This document shows, piece by piece, positions 36,324-46,653 of a stretch of DNA of 64,000 bases. Every line of letters starts with the position of its first letter. Within the stretch, counting starts at the first letter, position 1. The notes under the pieces are model-generated. The model searched no databases. It had not been told where the DNA came from and saw only the letters and a program-made list of their open reading frames with translations. Source of the stretch: Hydrangea macrophylla (lineage: Eukaryota > Streptophyta > Magnoliopsida > Cornales > Hydrangeaceae); assembly GCA_033977485.1 (NCBI GenBank), contig CM066998.1, positions 23,127,501 to 23,191,500 on the forward strand. The letters run 5' to 3'. A program made the position numbers and the translations under genes.

Positions 36324-38325
36324 ACCCTTGTATTTATGAAAGTTTTTGGAAACCCTACATGGGTTTTAATCCCATGTAGGTGGGACACGAAAAGGTAGGT
36401 TCCAACCTACGATCAGAGTCGTTGATCTTCTGTAGCTTCGATCATTGATATTTTTCAAACTGGATGTCCAAGTCAGAGGATTCAAAATGATCCAGGCCAG
36501 GCTTAATGTCTTCTTCGAACATGTATGGTCAGATCAGAACTTATTTAGAGCTATGAAAAAATGACCTTATTTGCCCCTGGTTTTTGTTGTTCGATCATGA
36601 TTGCTGGATCTTCAGTTGTTGATATCTTTTGATTAGGCCATCCAATCTTCCTGATTCAAGATGATCAGGGATTGTATTGACGTTATCTTTGAATCGGTGC
36701 TGTTCGATCGTTGATTTTTACTTGAAAAAATGACTATTTTACCTATTGGGCTTTGAAACTTCGACAAATTGCCGTTTCTTCTATGATTATCCGGTTAGGC
36801 TAATTCAACTTGCAAAATTTCTATTTTTCTCTATATTTTCATCCACTCATACCCAATCAGGCTTTCGGTGTTTCTGGATTGATGATCGTGTCCTCATCCA
36901 TTGCTTTCGTCGTGTCAAAACTTCAACTGGAGCCCGTTTATTCACCGGTTGTCAGAAATTAATGATTCAAAGTGTTGTGGGATTGTATTGAAGCCTATTT
37001 TGCCTTGATGTAATCAAATTTTACTTTTTGTCATCCCAGACATGATTCTGGTCTTGAATTTCATGCAGAACTTTCAATCTGGTTAAAACGGTGCTGATTA
37101 CCGGAATTGGATGATCCTAGGTTTTGTTACTTCCAGTCGATAAGCTTTGGGCTCTGAATCAATTTTGAATTAATCAATTTTGATTTGACGTTCGGTCATC
37201 CCAACTCTAATATGTAGACTTCGGACTTGCATCGTCGCCTATTACTGACTTCTAGGAGATCCGGTGCACTACATCTGCATCGACGCTGTTTATGGTGTTA
37301 ATTTGACCTCTGAGGCTCCTGACTGGACTCCGTAACTCTTTTTCTCGATTCGCATTCCCGGTAGGCCTCTATGCGACAATCTGTCCTCTTTTTTTGAGTT
37401 GGGAAAAAATGGGGTTTCTATAATACATACTCCACTTTTTTTGTCGCTTGACAAGTTGTTCGTTATCTCGATTTTTTGATGTAGTTAAGACAAATATCAG
37501 GCACAAAAAAAATTACCTTTACTAGCCTTTTGACCTATAATCCAACTTCCAATATTTTTAATATTACGTTAGAGTTCTCGTGCCCTATCGTATCATTGTC
37601 CATGCTTCATATGTAGCTTTTCAACTACTCAAATTGACTGCTAAAAAAATTGGTTGAATAGAAAGAATAAGAACAACTGAAATATATGTAAATTCACAAA
37701 AAATTAGTGTATATTTTAATTTATTTTTCTTTCCTTAATTTCCTTGATTAACCAATCATGAAATTTTTTTTTACTTTTTCCTTTAAAATTTATTTTCAAC
37801 CAAATGTAGGCATAATGTAATTTGCAGAAAACCATATCCATTTCAATGTGTAAAATTCAATTACTAAACTAAAGAACCTATTAGTCAAATTAAGACTCGT
37901 GCAAGTCTTATGCTATATAAACCTGTTAGCAATTTAACTTCCATAGCAACATCTTTGGGGGAGTTAGTGGATTATGGGTATGGGTTCTAGTTTATTCAAA
38001 CACTAAAGAAAAATACTTGTCCCCTGAAAAATTAATGATAGCAGTAATTCAGAAGCGAATGCTTGAATTACCCAAACAGTTGACAATCAACCAAACTCTT
38101 GAAAGTTAAATAAGGAAATCAGCAATCTCAGGGTGCTGGTCGTAAAAAGAACAAGAATTCACATATTGAATAACAAATATATATATTACAGTACTTGATC
38201 CTCCAGGTAATTTTAACCTACATATTAATACTTTTGATCCTCCCGGTAATTTTAACCTATATATTAATACTTACTGGGTATTAAAGATAAATCATGTTAA
38301 ATACTAGAACTATAAAAAAATAATT
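36324..38325. other. Gene-free region with two adjacent hairpins at its left end
   Basis: No gene recognised; the 81-aa ORF at 36746-36991 has no family features. Two perfect inverted repeats lie at the start: CCTACATGGG (36354-36363) pairs with 36371-36380 across a 7-base loop, and GTAGGTT (36395-36401) pairs with 36404-36410 across 2 bases. The rest is AT-rich with repeated GATCNTTGAT-like words and no element boundaries I can define. Confidence 0.5.
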
Positions 38326-38689
38326 TGTCATGACCCAAGTGGGGCTGTTGTGTGGGCAGCCGTCCCACATCGCCCATTTATTGGGTGGGATGGTGTGTTA
38401 TAAACCCATGGGCACCCTTCCCTTAACAGCTAGCTTTTAGGGGCAAGTTCTACCCATGGGTTGTGACAATTGGTATCAGAGCAGAAAGCCTGCCCGCCCG
38501 GAGGGTTCAGTGGAGCCCCGCCGGGGCGTCGGGTCGGTTAAGCGGGGTGGATGACCCAAGTGGGGCTGTTGTGTGGGCAGCCGTCCCACATCGCCCATTT
38601 ATGGGGTGGGATGGTGTGTTATAAACCCATAGGCACCCTTCCCTTAACAGCTAGCTTTTAGGGGCAAGTTCTACCCATGGGTTGTGACA
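38326..38689 (+). mobile_element. TRIM (terminal-repeat retrotransposon in miniature)
   Basis: Two direct repeats, 38326-38468 (143 bp) and 38548-38689 (142 bp), nearly identical, start TGTC/TGGA and end TTGTGACA. They enclose a 79-bp core that begins with an iMet PBS (TGGTATCAGAGC, 38471-38482) and ends with a purine tract AAGCGGGG (38540-38547). Flanks TAATT and TTATT agree at 4 of 5 positions. The LTR has the CCCACATCGCCCAT and TTATAAACCC blocks common in plant TRIMs; the latter may be its TATA box. It has no coding sequence and no 5S rRNA-like block, so it is not a Cassandra element. Confidence 0.93.
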
Positions 38690-38877
38690 TTATTAACAAA
38701 TGTATATATATTTTATGAAATAATTCTAAATACATTTAACCATGTACTATGAAGTTAGAAAAATAAAACACTAAACAAGGAAAATTAAACCCTAATCATC
38801 TTCAAGGCAATGACTTGATGTCCTACTTTTTTCTTGCAGTGCCATAACAATATTTATCGATCTTGCCTACGTAAAGA

Positions 38878-39812
38878 TCAAACTCGAACGATCGCCAAAC
38901 AGAGCTTTGATTCAACTCGGAATGACCATAGTTGAACAACCATACCTGTGTTCAATTTATTCCTCTTAACAACATCATTCCAGTATGTGACCAAAACGTA
39001 ATTGGAACTAGTTTTCCCTGAAGTTTTTTCCATATCCCACTTCTTCAATACTATACTACTTTCATCCCTCGATGGCTCGATCAACAAACATTCTATTCCT
39101 TGGAATTTTTTCCCATTATTTCGCATTTTTAGTATGCTCTCTTCTTCCTCAGTTAGAAAATCCTTTTGTTGGATCAGATTCAACGGCATCGATAACCGAT
39201 TGTGTCCTTTGCTCACATCATTATTGAATAAACCCTTTTGAATTACCAATTGAATTTCAGAACCCCCCTTACCAATAATGATCTCCATCAACTCCAAATT
39301 AGGACCAATAATTGATGATGATGATGCAACGTTCTTCTTCCTCTAGTTCTTTTCGTTCATGATGGGTTTTTCCAAACAAGCCTTATTGGATTTGTGGGCG
39401 GCCGCCGCCGTACAGTTAAATTTCTTGATCCAATTATCAGTTGCCCAACTGGGGAGTTTTCTTTGAATGTGATCATCAAGAATTTGCAGAGGCGGCGGCT
39501 TCTTGATAAGGGAAGATTGTTCTCTTGATCTAACATTCTTCTCCAATTGGATACAACTACTTTCAGTTGAGTTCTTGGAAGAAAACTGAATTTTGATTTT
39601 TGTGATTTGATGGTAACTGGAAGAAGAGGCAATAATATTTGAGTGACTTGATTGTTGCATCATCATCATCGTCATATTCATCTTCATCATTTTCTTTTGT
39701 TTCCTCTTCTTTTATTGAATTTTTTAAGGGCAACCTTCCCAATTGCTGCCAACACATCCATGTTAGACCACCACTCCTTGGCCTTCTTACCTTTCATGTC
39801 CTCTATCTTCAT
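38878..39812 (-). pseudogene. B3 domain protein (DUF313 type), interrupted
   Basis: The C-terminal frame 39297-38878 (139 aa) is a good B3/DUF313 domain: an IQLVIQKGLFNNDVS.GHNRLSMPL block, FLTEEEE, a GIECLLIEPS block, LKKWDMEK, WNDVVKRNKL and VVQLWSFRV. These plant proteins are nuclear DNA-binding or B3-like regulators. Upstream in the same phase, 39690-39346 adds a Ser-rich stretch and PSWATDNWIKKF. A TAG at 39343-39345 separates the two. The likely original start is ATG at 39812 (MKIEDMKGKKAKEWWSN), in another phase, so a frameshift lies near 39690-39740 by a run of A. It is either a recent pseudogene or affected by assembly errors. It is the only host-type gene in the window. Confidence 0.85.
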
Positions 39813-39857
39813 CTTCTTTCTTCTTTCTTGTAAATCAAGATGATGAAATATAGTAAT

Positions 39858-39889
39858 CAAGAGAGAGAGAGATTTTGGTTCAGGGAATT

Positions 39890-39926
<37 letters not shown>
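39858..39926 (-). promoter_or_regulatory. (GA)n/(CT)n microsatellite in the B3 gene 5' region
   Basis: Two GA runs (about 39858-39871 and 39890-39926) lie 46-115 bp upstream of the likely ATG on the minus strand, where they read (CT)n. CT/GA repeats in 5' UTRs and core promoters are common in plants. A TATATAA-like word (minus-strand context near 39955-39965) lies just beyond. Confidence 0.55.
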
Positions 39927-39930
<4 letters not shown>

Positions 39931-40183
39931 TGGAATGAGTCTCAGAAAGTATAGGATTATATAAATAGATGTATGAGAGCGACAGTGAGCACTACGTGAA
40001 ATAAAACAGGAAATAGTTTCCTAATTGAAACCAAAGACCAGCGAATTTTCTACTAAGAGAAATTTGATTATCTTATTTCCTTCTTCGATATAACAATTTA
40101 CAAAAGTAAAAATAGCTTATTACATAATGTTGCTTCTACTCCAAGCCAATGGGAAGTGTTGGAAATTTGTGGCTTTGGGTAAC

Positions 40184-40859
40184 TATTTTGGCTAAAAATT
40201 AAATATGTGACCGGGCGTGCCAGGGGCTTTGTACGAAGACCCAAACGTGTGCCAAAACTATCCCTAAATATGGTTTGATACGGATCAAGCGATCATTGGG
40301 AAGTAGGGATGACCCTTCCCTTAAGGTACAATCACTCTGATGCAAGTGATTTGGTTGAGTGATGATACAAATGAAGAACAAAAATTGAAATCCAATCAAA
40401 CTGAAATAAATAAATTGGACAAGTAGCATATGGACTTAATTACATGAACTTGAGATTACAAACAAAGGAAAGGACAAAACGAAACAAACTGTCCAAGACA
40501 TCTTGTACACCGAATGCAAACATAAAAAAAAATGACTTAGAAAAAGCAAAGTGACCTTAAACATTAACAGGAATTAAAATCTTGAACAGTAGTAATAGGA
40601 CGGACTGCATTAAGCCGCAGGGGGCTGTGTGGCTGTGTGTAAGCAACTTGCATGTAGCATGGTATTGTGTATATATAGGCTGCTGAAAGTAACTTCTCCA
40701 TCCATGATCTCCCCACTATTGCAACTTCTCCACTACTTGTTAGCCACCACCCACTAAGTTGGTAACCTCCCCACTAGTGTGGTTAATTTGCCACTTGTCC
40801 ATAACATAAAACACCGGTCAAAATATAAAAACATATTTTTATATTTTAGGGTGTAAACA
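40184..40859 (-). repeat. 3' LTR of the non-autonomous element
   Basis: 676 bp. It contains ACCGGGCGTGCCA at 40210-40222, the complement of the PBS sequence. Terminal G mutated to A at 40185. Confidence 0.93.
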
Positions 40860-41820
40860 ATGCCCCCCTGGTTCTTTGAAAATGAAATGTAATGTAATTT
40901 TTGAAGAACCATGTATATAACTAGACAGATTTTTCTAGTCATTATCGGCCTCAAAGACCGATTTCGTGGTCACAGTACCCCATTGATTGGAATATGGACT
41001 AGCCCCAAAACATCACTAAGTGAGACAGGTGAGATCGGCCTTGAGAAGACCGATGTACCAACTTGTAACATTGTGTATTAAAGTTTCAGTCTTGTACTGC
41101 ATCGGGCTTCAAGGGAGGCTGCAATTTTCCAAAATGTAGAGTAGACCGATTTTATATATATATATATATTTTTAACCAATGTCATGCCACTTGCCTTATT
41201 CTTGAACATTAATCATCCCACTACTCCCATTTTCTTTGCCACATGTCAATCTCTTGTCAATAACTCCCAGAAAATTACTTTTAAGTGCTCAACACAAGAC
41301 CGATTTGCTCATATTGGTCAAGACATCGGTCACTTCAAAAAACCCACTTGTAATATTTTTTTCTGTGAAATCTTTGAAGAACCATGTTTAGGACCTTTTT
41401 TTGCTCAGACCTAAATCAGTCTAATCTAAGACCGATAGAATTGATGTGAGTCAAATTGTTCCTTCTAAATGGAACTCGGTCCTACCTTGTAGACCGACAA
41501 ACTTTGGCCAAATACTCCAAAATATGCACCAACCAAATTTGGTAGCCAATTAGGAAATGGGCCACCCTTATAAATTTATAACACATGAATTGCACAAGAA
41601 ACTTGGGTCGGCCCACCATGATCAGCAACAAAACAAAAGAGTGCAACTCTACATGTTGATATTCATTTCCTCGGACTGACAACTGACATTTCATTTTAAC
41701 CAATTCGTTGCCTGGGCTGGCCTACATTGAAAGTGCACCTTCATCGGACAAAATTTCTCGGACACAACTTCATCGGGCACATTTGTCCGATTAGCAAATC
41801 ATTTCATGTGGCTGCTCCAA

Positions 41821-42552
41821 TTAAGGCATTTGATCAGACCCACCATTACACATAACTGCCATATCGGTCCATACAGGTCCGAAATATTTAAGCAAAATCA
41901 CTAAGTAGTCCTTTAAAAAAAAACAGTGAACTAATAAGGTTTTTTTTTTATAATAATAATATTGTAACATGAACAGCCAAAGAGCCAAAATCATTATTTG
42001 ATAGGCTCCACAAAGCCAGTGAGTATTAAAATTTACACAAACCAAAATATTATCGGGCTTCTTGTGTAAGTATTTTTTGGCAATAATGCCAAAAATTTTG
42101 AACAACTCCTCGGCCATCATTTTTTTCCATGGGGGTTGTTCACATTTAATAAATTTGGGAGAAGAATTAAAATTACTCGGCCTATGTGGAACTTGCCCCC
42201 CAACCGCCTTCTCGTCGTCACCAACACTAGTGGGAGGGGCATTAGCCGAAAAAGAAATTATCGGCCTATCACTAACAACTATTTTTTCGCCGTCTTGCCC
42301 CCCGAGTGGGTTAGACGGTGTAGAACCAAGATCTATCTCTTGATTTGTAGAGGCGTCATCGGCCACTTTTGGCCGTTTAAATTTTTTCGCGGCCTCTTCA
42401 AAAGTTGTTTTTATGGCCGCGATCATGGTTGTCCGTGTCTCTTCGAGACAGAGAGCATACTCTTTCTGAACACGGATCAATTCTTCGAACTTGGGAAGAA
42501 AAACGTTGACAAAGTCACACGAATCATTTGATAAGTGTTTTTCCATCATCAC
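41821..42552 (-). CDS. Unrecognised ORF of the non-autonomous LTR element (243 aa)
   Basis: The ORF starts 8 bp after the PBS-like site, the usual place of gag. Residues 1-60 look helical (FEELIRVQKEYALCLEETRTTMIAAIKTTFEEAAKKF), followed by a basic patch KKFKRPKV that could act as a nuclear signal. A low-complexity middle follows (Gly, Ser, Pro-rich, about 70-130), and the C-terminal third is rich in hydrophobic residues and tyrosines and may be untranslated sequence. No zinc knuckle, no gag core and no enzyme motif is visible. It could be a gag remnant, a captured host fragment or a lineage-specific element protein. The two ORFs on the opposite strand (42062-42531) are shadows. Confidence 0.5.
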   Translation of the reverse strand: MMMEKHLSNDSCDFVNVFLPKFEELIRVQKEYALCLEETRTTMIAAIKTTFEEAAKKFKRPKVADDASTNQEIDLGSTPSNPLGGQDGEKIVVSDRPIISFSANAPPTSVGDDEKAVGGQVPHRPSNFNSSPKFIKCEQPPWKKMMAEELFKIFGIIAKKYLHKKPDNILVCVNFNTHWLCGAYQIMILALWLFMLQYYYYKKKTLLVHCFFLKDYLVILLKYFGPVWTDMAVMCNGGSDQMP

Positions 42553-42560
42553 TCGACTGT

Positions 42561-42576
42561 CCCACCGGGCGTGCCA
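42561..42576 (-). other. Primer-binding-site-like sequence
   Basis: TGGCACGCCCGGTGGG on the minus strand, 3 bases inside the 5' LTR. I could not match it to a specific tRNA from memory. The first 13 bases recur inside both LTRs (42606-42618 and 40210-40222). Confidence 0.75.
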
Positions 42577-42579
42577 AAT

Positions 42580-43256
42580 TGTTTTGGCTAAAAATTAAAT
42601 ATGTGACCGGGCGTGCCAGGGGCTTTGTACGAAGACCCAAACGTGTGCCAAAACTATCCCTAAATGTGGTTTGATACGGATCAAGCGATCGTTGGGAAGT
42701 AGGGATGACCCTTCCCTTAAGGTACAATCACTCTGATGCAAGTGATTTGGTTGAGTGATGATACAAATGAAGAACAAAAATCGAAATCCAATCAAACTGA
42801 AATAAATAAATTGGACAAGTAGCATATGGACTTAATTACATGAACTTGAGATTACAAACAAAGGAAAGGACAAAACGAAACAAACTGTCCAAGACATCTT
42901 GTACACCGAATGCAAACATAAAAAAAAAATGACTTAGAAAAAGCAAAGTGACCTTAAACATTAACAGGAATTAAAATCTTGAACAGTAGTAATATGACGG
43001 ACTGCATTAAGCCGCAGGGGGCTGTGTGGCTGTGTGTAAGCAACTTGTATATAGCATGGTATTGTGTATATATAGACTGCTGAAAGTAACTTCTCCATCC
43101 ATGATCTCCCCACTATTTCAACTTTTCCACTACTTGTTAACCACCACCCACTAAGTTGGTAACCTCCCCACTAGTGTGGTTAATTTGCCACTTGTCCATA
43201 ACATAAAACACCGGTCAAAATATAAAAACATATTTTTATATTTTAGGGTGTAAACA
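42580..43256 (-). repeat. 5' LTR of the non-autonomous element
   Basis: 677 bp, TGTTTTGGCT...GTGTAAACA on the plus strand. Confidence 0.93.
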
Positions 43257-43261
43257 GTAAC

Positions 43262-43480
43262 CCACATAATCTATGAATGGAGTTCAAAAGGCTTTGCTTG
43301 GATACCAAATAATTCTAAATAGATTAAACTTAGGATTATATAGGATTATATTGGGTTATATATATATATATATATATATGAGACGGACAGAGAGTACAAG
43401 TCGAAATAAAACCGGGCATACATGTTGAGTTTCCGAATTGAAACCATAGTCTACAAGAGAGATCGTATTTGAGACTATGG
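43262..43480. other. Sequence resembling the B3 gene upstream region, plus an (AT)n run
   Basis: The phrases AGGATTATAT, GAGA.GGACAGAGAG, GAAATAAAAC and CCGAATTGAAACCATAG follow in the same order as at 39950-40045, upstream of the B3 gene. An (AT)n microsatellite lies at about 43360-43378. This may be a duplicated promoter remnant with no coding region attached. Confidence 0.45.
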
Positions 43481-43484
43481 TTTT

Positions 43485-45238
43485 CAGCCACTCATACCGT
43501 GTGAGTGGCTGTACCATATCATATCCATTTCAAAAAAGTTTTTTTAAACTTTAAACTCCCATAACTTTTGATTTATAACTCTGTTTCTTACAAATTTTAT
43601 ACCGTTGGAACCGTGTCGACGAGAGCTACAAAACTAGTACCATTGTTGATACTTTTTGAGCAAAAGAAAAAAACTCTTATTTTTACATACCATGTTCTAA
43701 ATGAACTTAATAGAATTTTCACATAATATTCGTGTATGGATTATTGATTTTTCACGTAATATTCACATATGCCAAGTTGATATGTTGTGAGGAAAAAAAA
43801 AATCGAATTTTCACTTTGTTCTTAAGGAGAGTTTTAGTGAAATTTCACAAGAATTTTGCATTTGTTTGGGTTGAAAACTATGTTTTATAATTAATTTGTG
43901 AAATTTGATTTTTTTTTTTAAACGAAATATGCATTGTTTAATATGAAAGGGAAAAAAAAAAGTGAAATTTCACTTGGCATATATGAATATTAAGTGAAAT
44001 TTCACTGAACTTGTACATGAATATTAAGTGAAATTTTACTTAAATTGACACTTGAGCGATTTTTTAACAAAGTAAGTATCAAATTAGATCTTAAACTATA
44101 GAGAGTTACTTCTAGCAACTTTTGGAATAGTTAGTGAATTTTCACTTGACCTACTAAGTGAAATCTCACTGAACGAGTACACAAATGTTAAGTTTAACTT
44201 CAAGTTTTTCAGGAAAAATGCATGTACAGGTTCAGTGAATTTTCACTTAATATTTATGTATGCCAAATTTATATGTTTTGATATAAAAAAATTAAAAAAA
44301 GAAGAATAGCAATAAAGCCATTGCTACCTCATTAAGGCTTAGTTTGGCCCCCATTTTAGTGCTTCTCCTTTTTTAAAACACAATTTCATGTTAATTCATT
44401 TGGTAACTAGTTTATGAGTTTTGCAAAAATCGAACTTAGGATTTTTTTGGGGAGAGCTTTTCATATTTTTCATGTATTCAGTGAAATTTCACTTAATATT
44501 TTATGTATATCAAGTGAAATTTCACTTAATATGTTACGTATATCAAGTGAAGTTTCACTTAATATTTTATGTATATTAAGTGAAATTTCACTTATTATTT
44601 ATGTATGTAAAAACATGAAAATCTTTTTTCTCAAAACATATCAACAATAAAGTTAAAAAAAGACGAATTTTAACAAGAATTTCTGCATTTGTTTTGGTTG
44701 AAAATTTGAGTTTTATAATTGATTATGAAATTTGCTTATTTTAACAAAATATGCATTGTTTAAAAAAAAAATAAAAAAAAAACAAATCACCATGCCAACA
44801 TGAATATTTAGTGAAATTTCACTTAACTCATGAACATTAAGGCTTAGTTTGGCCCCTATTTTGGTGCTTCTTCTTTTTTAAAGCACAATTTCATGTTAAT
44901 TCATTTGATAACTAGTTTATGAGCTTTGCAAAAATTGAACTTAGGACTTTTTTGGGAGAGCTTTTAAAAGCTCTAGAATTGAGTGAAATTTCACTTAATA
45001 TTTTATGTATATCAAGTGAAATTTCACTTATTATTCATGTATATAAAAACATGAAATTTTTTTTCCTCAAAACATATCAACAATGGTACTAGTTTTGTAG
45101 CTCTCGTCGACACGATTCCAACGGTATAAAATTTGCGAAAAATGGAGTTATAGGTCAAAAGTTATGGATGTTTAAAGTTTAAAAACATTTTTCGAAATTA
45201 GAAATACTACAGTACGCTGCTCGCACGGATCGAGCAGC
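43485..45238. mobile_element. Inverted-repeat (foldback-like) element with palindrome-rich interior
   Basis: A ~133-bp segment at 43527-43660 is repeated in inverted orientation at 45066-45200 at roughly 90% identity by eye (shared CCGTTGGAA.CGTGTCGAC and GAGAGCTACAAAACTAG blocks). Just outside each lies a perfect hairpin: arms 43485-43494/43502-43511 and 45216-45223/45231-45238, each with a 7-base loop sharing CCGTG. Inside are at least a dozen copies of AGTGAAATTTCACT or close variants and a ~140-bp direct repeat (44327-44465 and 44824-44965). No transposase and no clear TSD were found, so the class is unknown (MULE or foldback type are options). Confidence 0.7.
43960..45035. repeat. Cluster of AGTGAAATTTCACT palindromes
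   Basis: Perfect or near-perfect copies begin at about 43960, 43992, 44025, 44132, 44156, 44233, 44480, 44511, 44545, 44578, 44811, 44981 and 45015. At 44480-44595 they form a local tandem array with a ~33-bp period, separated by TAATATTTTATGTATAT-type spacers. Confidence 0.85.
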
Positions 45239-45330
45239 CTATGAGCGAGTGGGCGCGCGTGGGGGCTGAATTCAAGCACAAGATTTTCTATGGTGCGCGC
45301 ATTTATACCGTACGAGCACTGATTTAGATT

Positions 45331-46457
45331 CCTTTTGTCTTTTTTAACAAATGGTCAAACAAATTGGAGTTTGAAACTCATGAGAGTTACTTTTAGAATT
45401 TTCTAATAATTCCCCCTACTTATATATTGTTACGGTTCAGGGACTGCTCTAATATAGGACAAGAGTAGACTCAAGTCCCTTTTAATTTTAAAAAAAATTC
45501 ATATATACCTTAATATATCTATATATGTATTTTTTCATTTACGCCCCCCAATTCAAAAGTTTTCTATTTTACTAGCCCCTCTCAAGTATGAAAAATCAAC
45601 TTCTTAGTATCAATTTATAGTGATAAGGTGTTATTTTATTGTATATTTGATGTCAATCAGTATTAAATTTTCTAATTCCTTCATCCGCCCAAAAAATATT
45701 GTAAATAGGCAAAATTGCCAGGGAGCACTACCCCCGAACTCTTATAAACTCGCTACCATTTCACCCAACTAAACCCCCCAACTTCAAATTCCTAGATCTG
45801 TCTATGTCTGGGTGTATATAGGGATATCGAAATGGCCCGTTTGGCCCAACCCACCCAACATTGATCGAGCTTGGGTGAGTTTGAACTTTGGCCCACGAGC
45901 TCATGTCTCTTTTCGGGCCAAAGAGCTCGGGCCGGGCTTAAGAGTTCACAATCGAGGCCCGGCCCCAGGTCATAAGGTAGAGCCTAAGTGAGCTCTTTAA
46001 TTTTATCTTAAAATAGTATAAATACTATTATATATGTAACCATTTTTTTTAAAGGTTAAAACTAAATTTCAATATAAAAACTTACAATTTTTTATATTTT
46101 TAATACTTAAAAATAATCAATATTTTTATTATTAGAAACTTATCCTCGGCCTTTTATGCGGACCTGGGACACAACTTTGGTCGGGTATTGTCTCAAAGAT
46201 CTACAAAATATCTAACGGTGTGATACGAAAGATTTTAATGTCGGTGAAGTAAAATTACTTGACATGTGTAGCACGTATCCTCTGTAGTATTAACAAAACT
46301 TTGATGATTAAAACAGACAGATCGAGCTGTTGGAGTTCTTTGTAAAGATTAGAGAAAATACAATTCAAACTAATCAATAAGCCACATTGTTCTATTTGTA
46401 ATTCAATAATTGTTGAGAGATAATATTTTTTTTTGGGCTCTTCTTTTGTGTTGGGTT
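45331..46457. other. Gene-free region
   Basis: No gene recognised. The block at 45800-46000 has GGCCCGTTTGGCCCAACCC and GCTCGGGCCGGGC text that resembles a common dispersed plant repeat. The rest is AT-rich. No boundaries of an element are visible. Confidence 0.5.
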
Positions 46458-46466
46458 ATCAGTTAA

Positions 46467-46644
46467 GTTAAGGGTAATTCTTTGGTGACAACCTTCATAT
46501 AACTTTCATACAATCTCTTAAAAGATGTGTCTATCTCTCTCCTGTGTCACTGTAGGGTCCAGTGACATCATATGAGAGAGATAGACACATATTTTTAGGA
46601 GGTTGTATGAAAGTTGTATGAAAGTTGTCACCAAAGAATTACTC
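46467..46644. mobile_element. MITE, Mutator-like by TSD length
   Basis: 178 bp. The ends are inverted: TAATTCTTTGGTGACAAC near 46475 pairs with its complement near 46642, and the complementarity continues imperfectly over about 70 bp (GATAGACACA/TGTGTCTATC, CATACAA/TTGTATG). A 9-bp direct repeat ATCAGTTAA flanks it at 46458-46466 and 46645-46653, the TSD length of Mutator-like elements. Non-coding; would fold into a long hairpin. Confidence 0.85.
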
Positions 46645-46653
46645 ATCAGTTAA

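Larger units (their letters stand above)
40184..43256 (-). mobile_element. Non-autonomous LTR retrotransposon with one unrecognised ORF
   Basis: LTRs 40184-40859 and 42580-43256, nearly identical by eye. TSD GTAAC is exact at 40179-40183 and 43257-43261. On the minus strand the LTR starts TGTTTACACC and ends with CCAAAACA (one LTR end mutated). A G-rich PPT (CCAGGGGGGCAT) lies at 40860-40871 and a PBS-like TGGCACGCCCGGTGGG follows the 5' LTR (42576-42561). The total is 3,073 bp with 1.7 kb internal, far too short for gag-pol. It sits about 370 bp upstream of the B3 gene start. Confidence 0.93.

Noticed and set aside
36746..36991. 81-aa plus-strand ORF as a small gene
   Set aside because: No recognisable motif, no promoter or splice context, and composition like the flanking AT-rich DNA.
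38326..38689. Cassandra-type TRIM with 5S rRNA
   Set aside because: No 5S rRNA internal-promoter sequence is visible in the LTRs.
42062..42531. Plus-strand ORFs of 93 and 131 aa opposite the unknown ORF
   Set aside because: They overlap the minus ORF in shadow frames and lack any feature; the minus ORF has the better position after the PBS.
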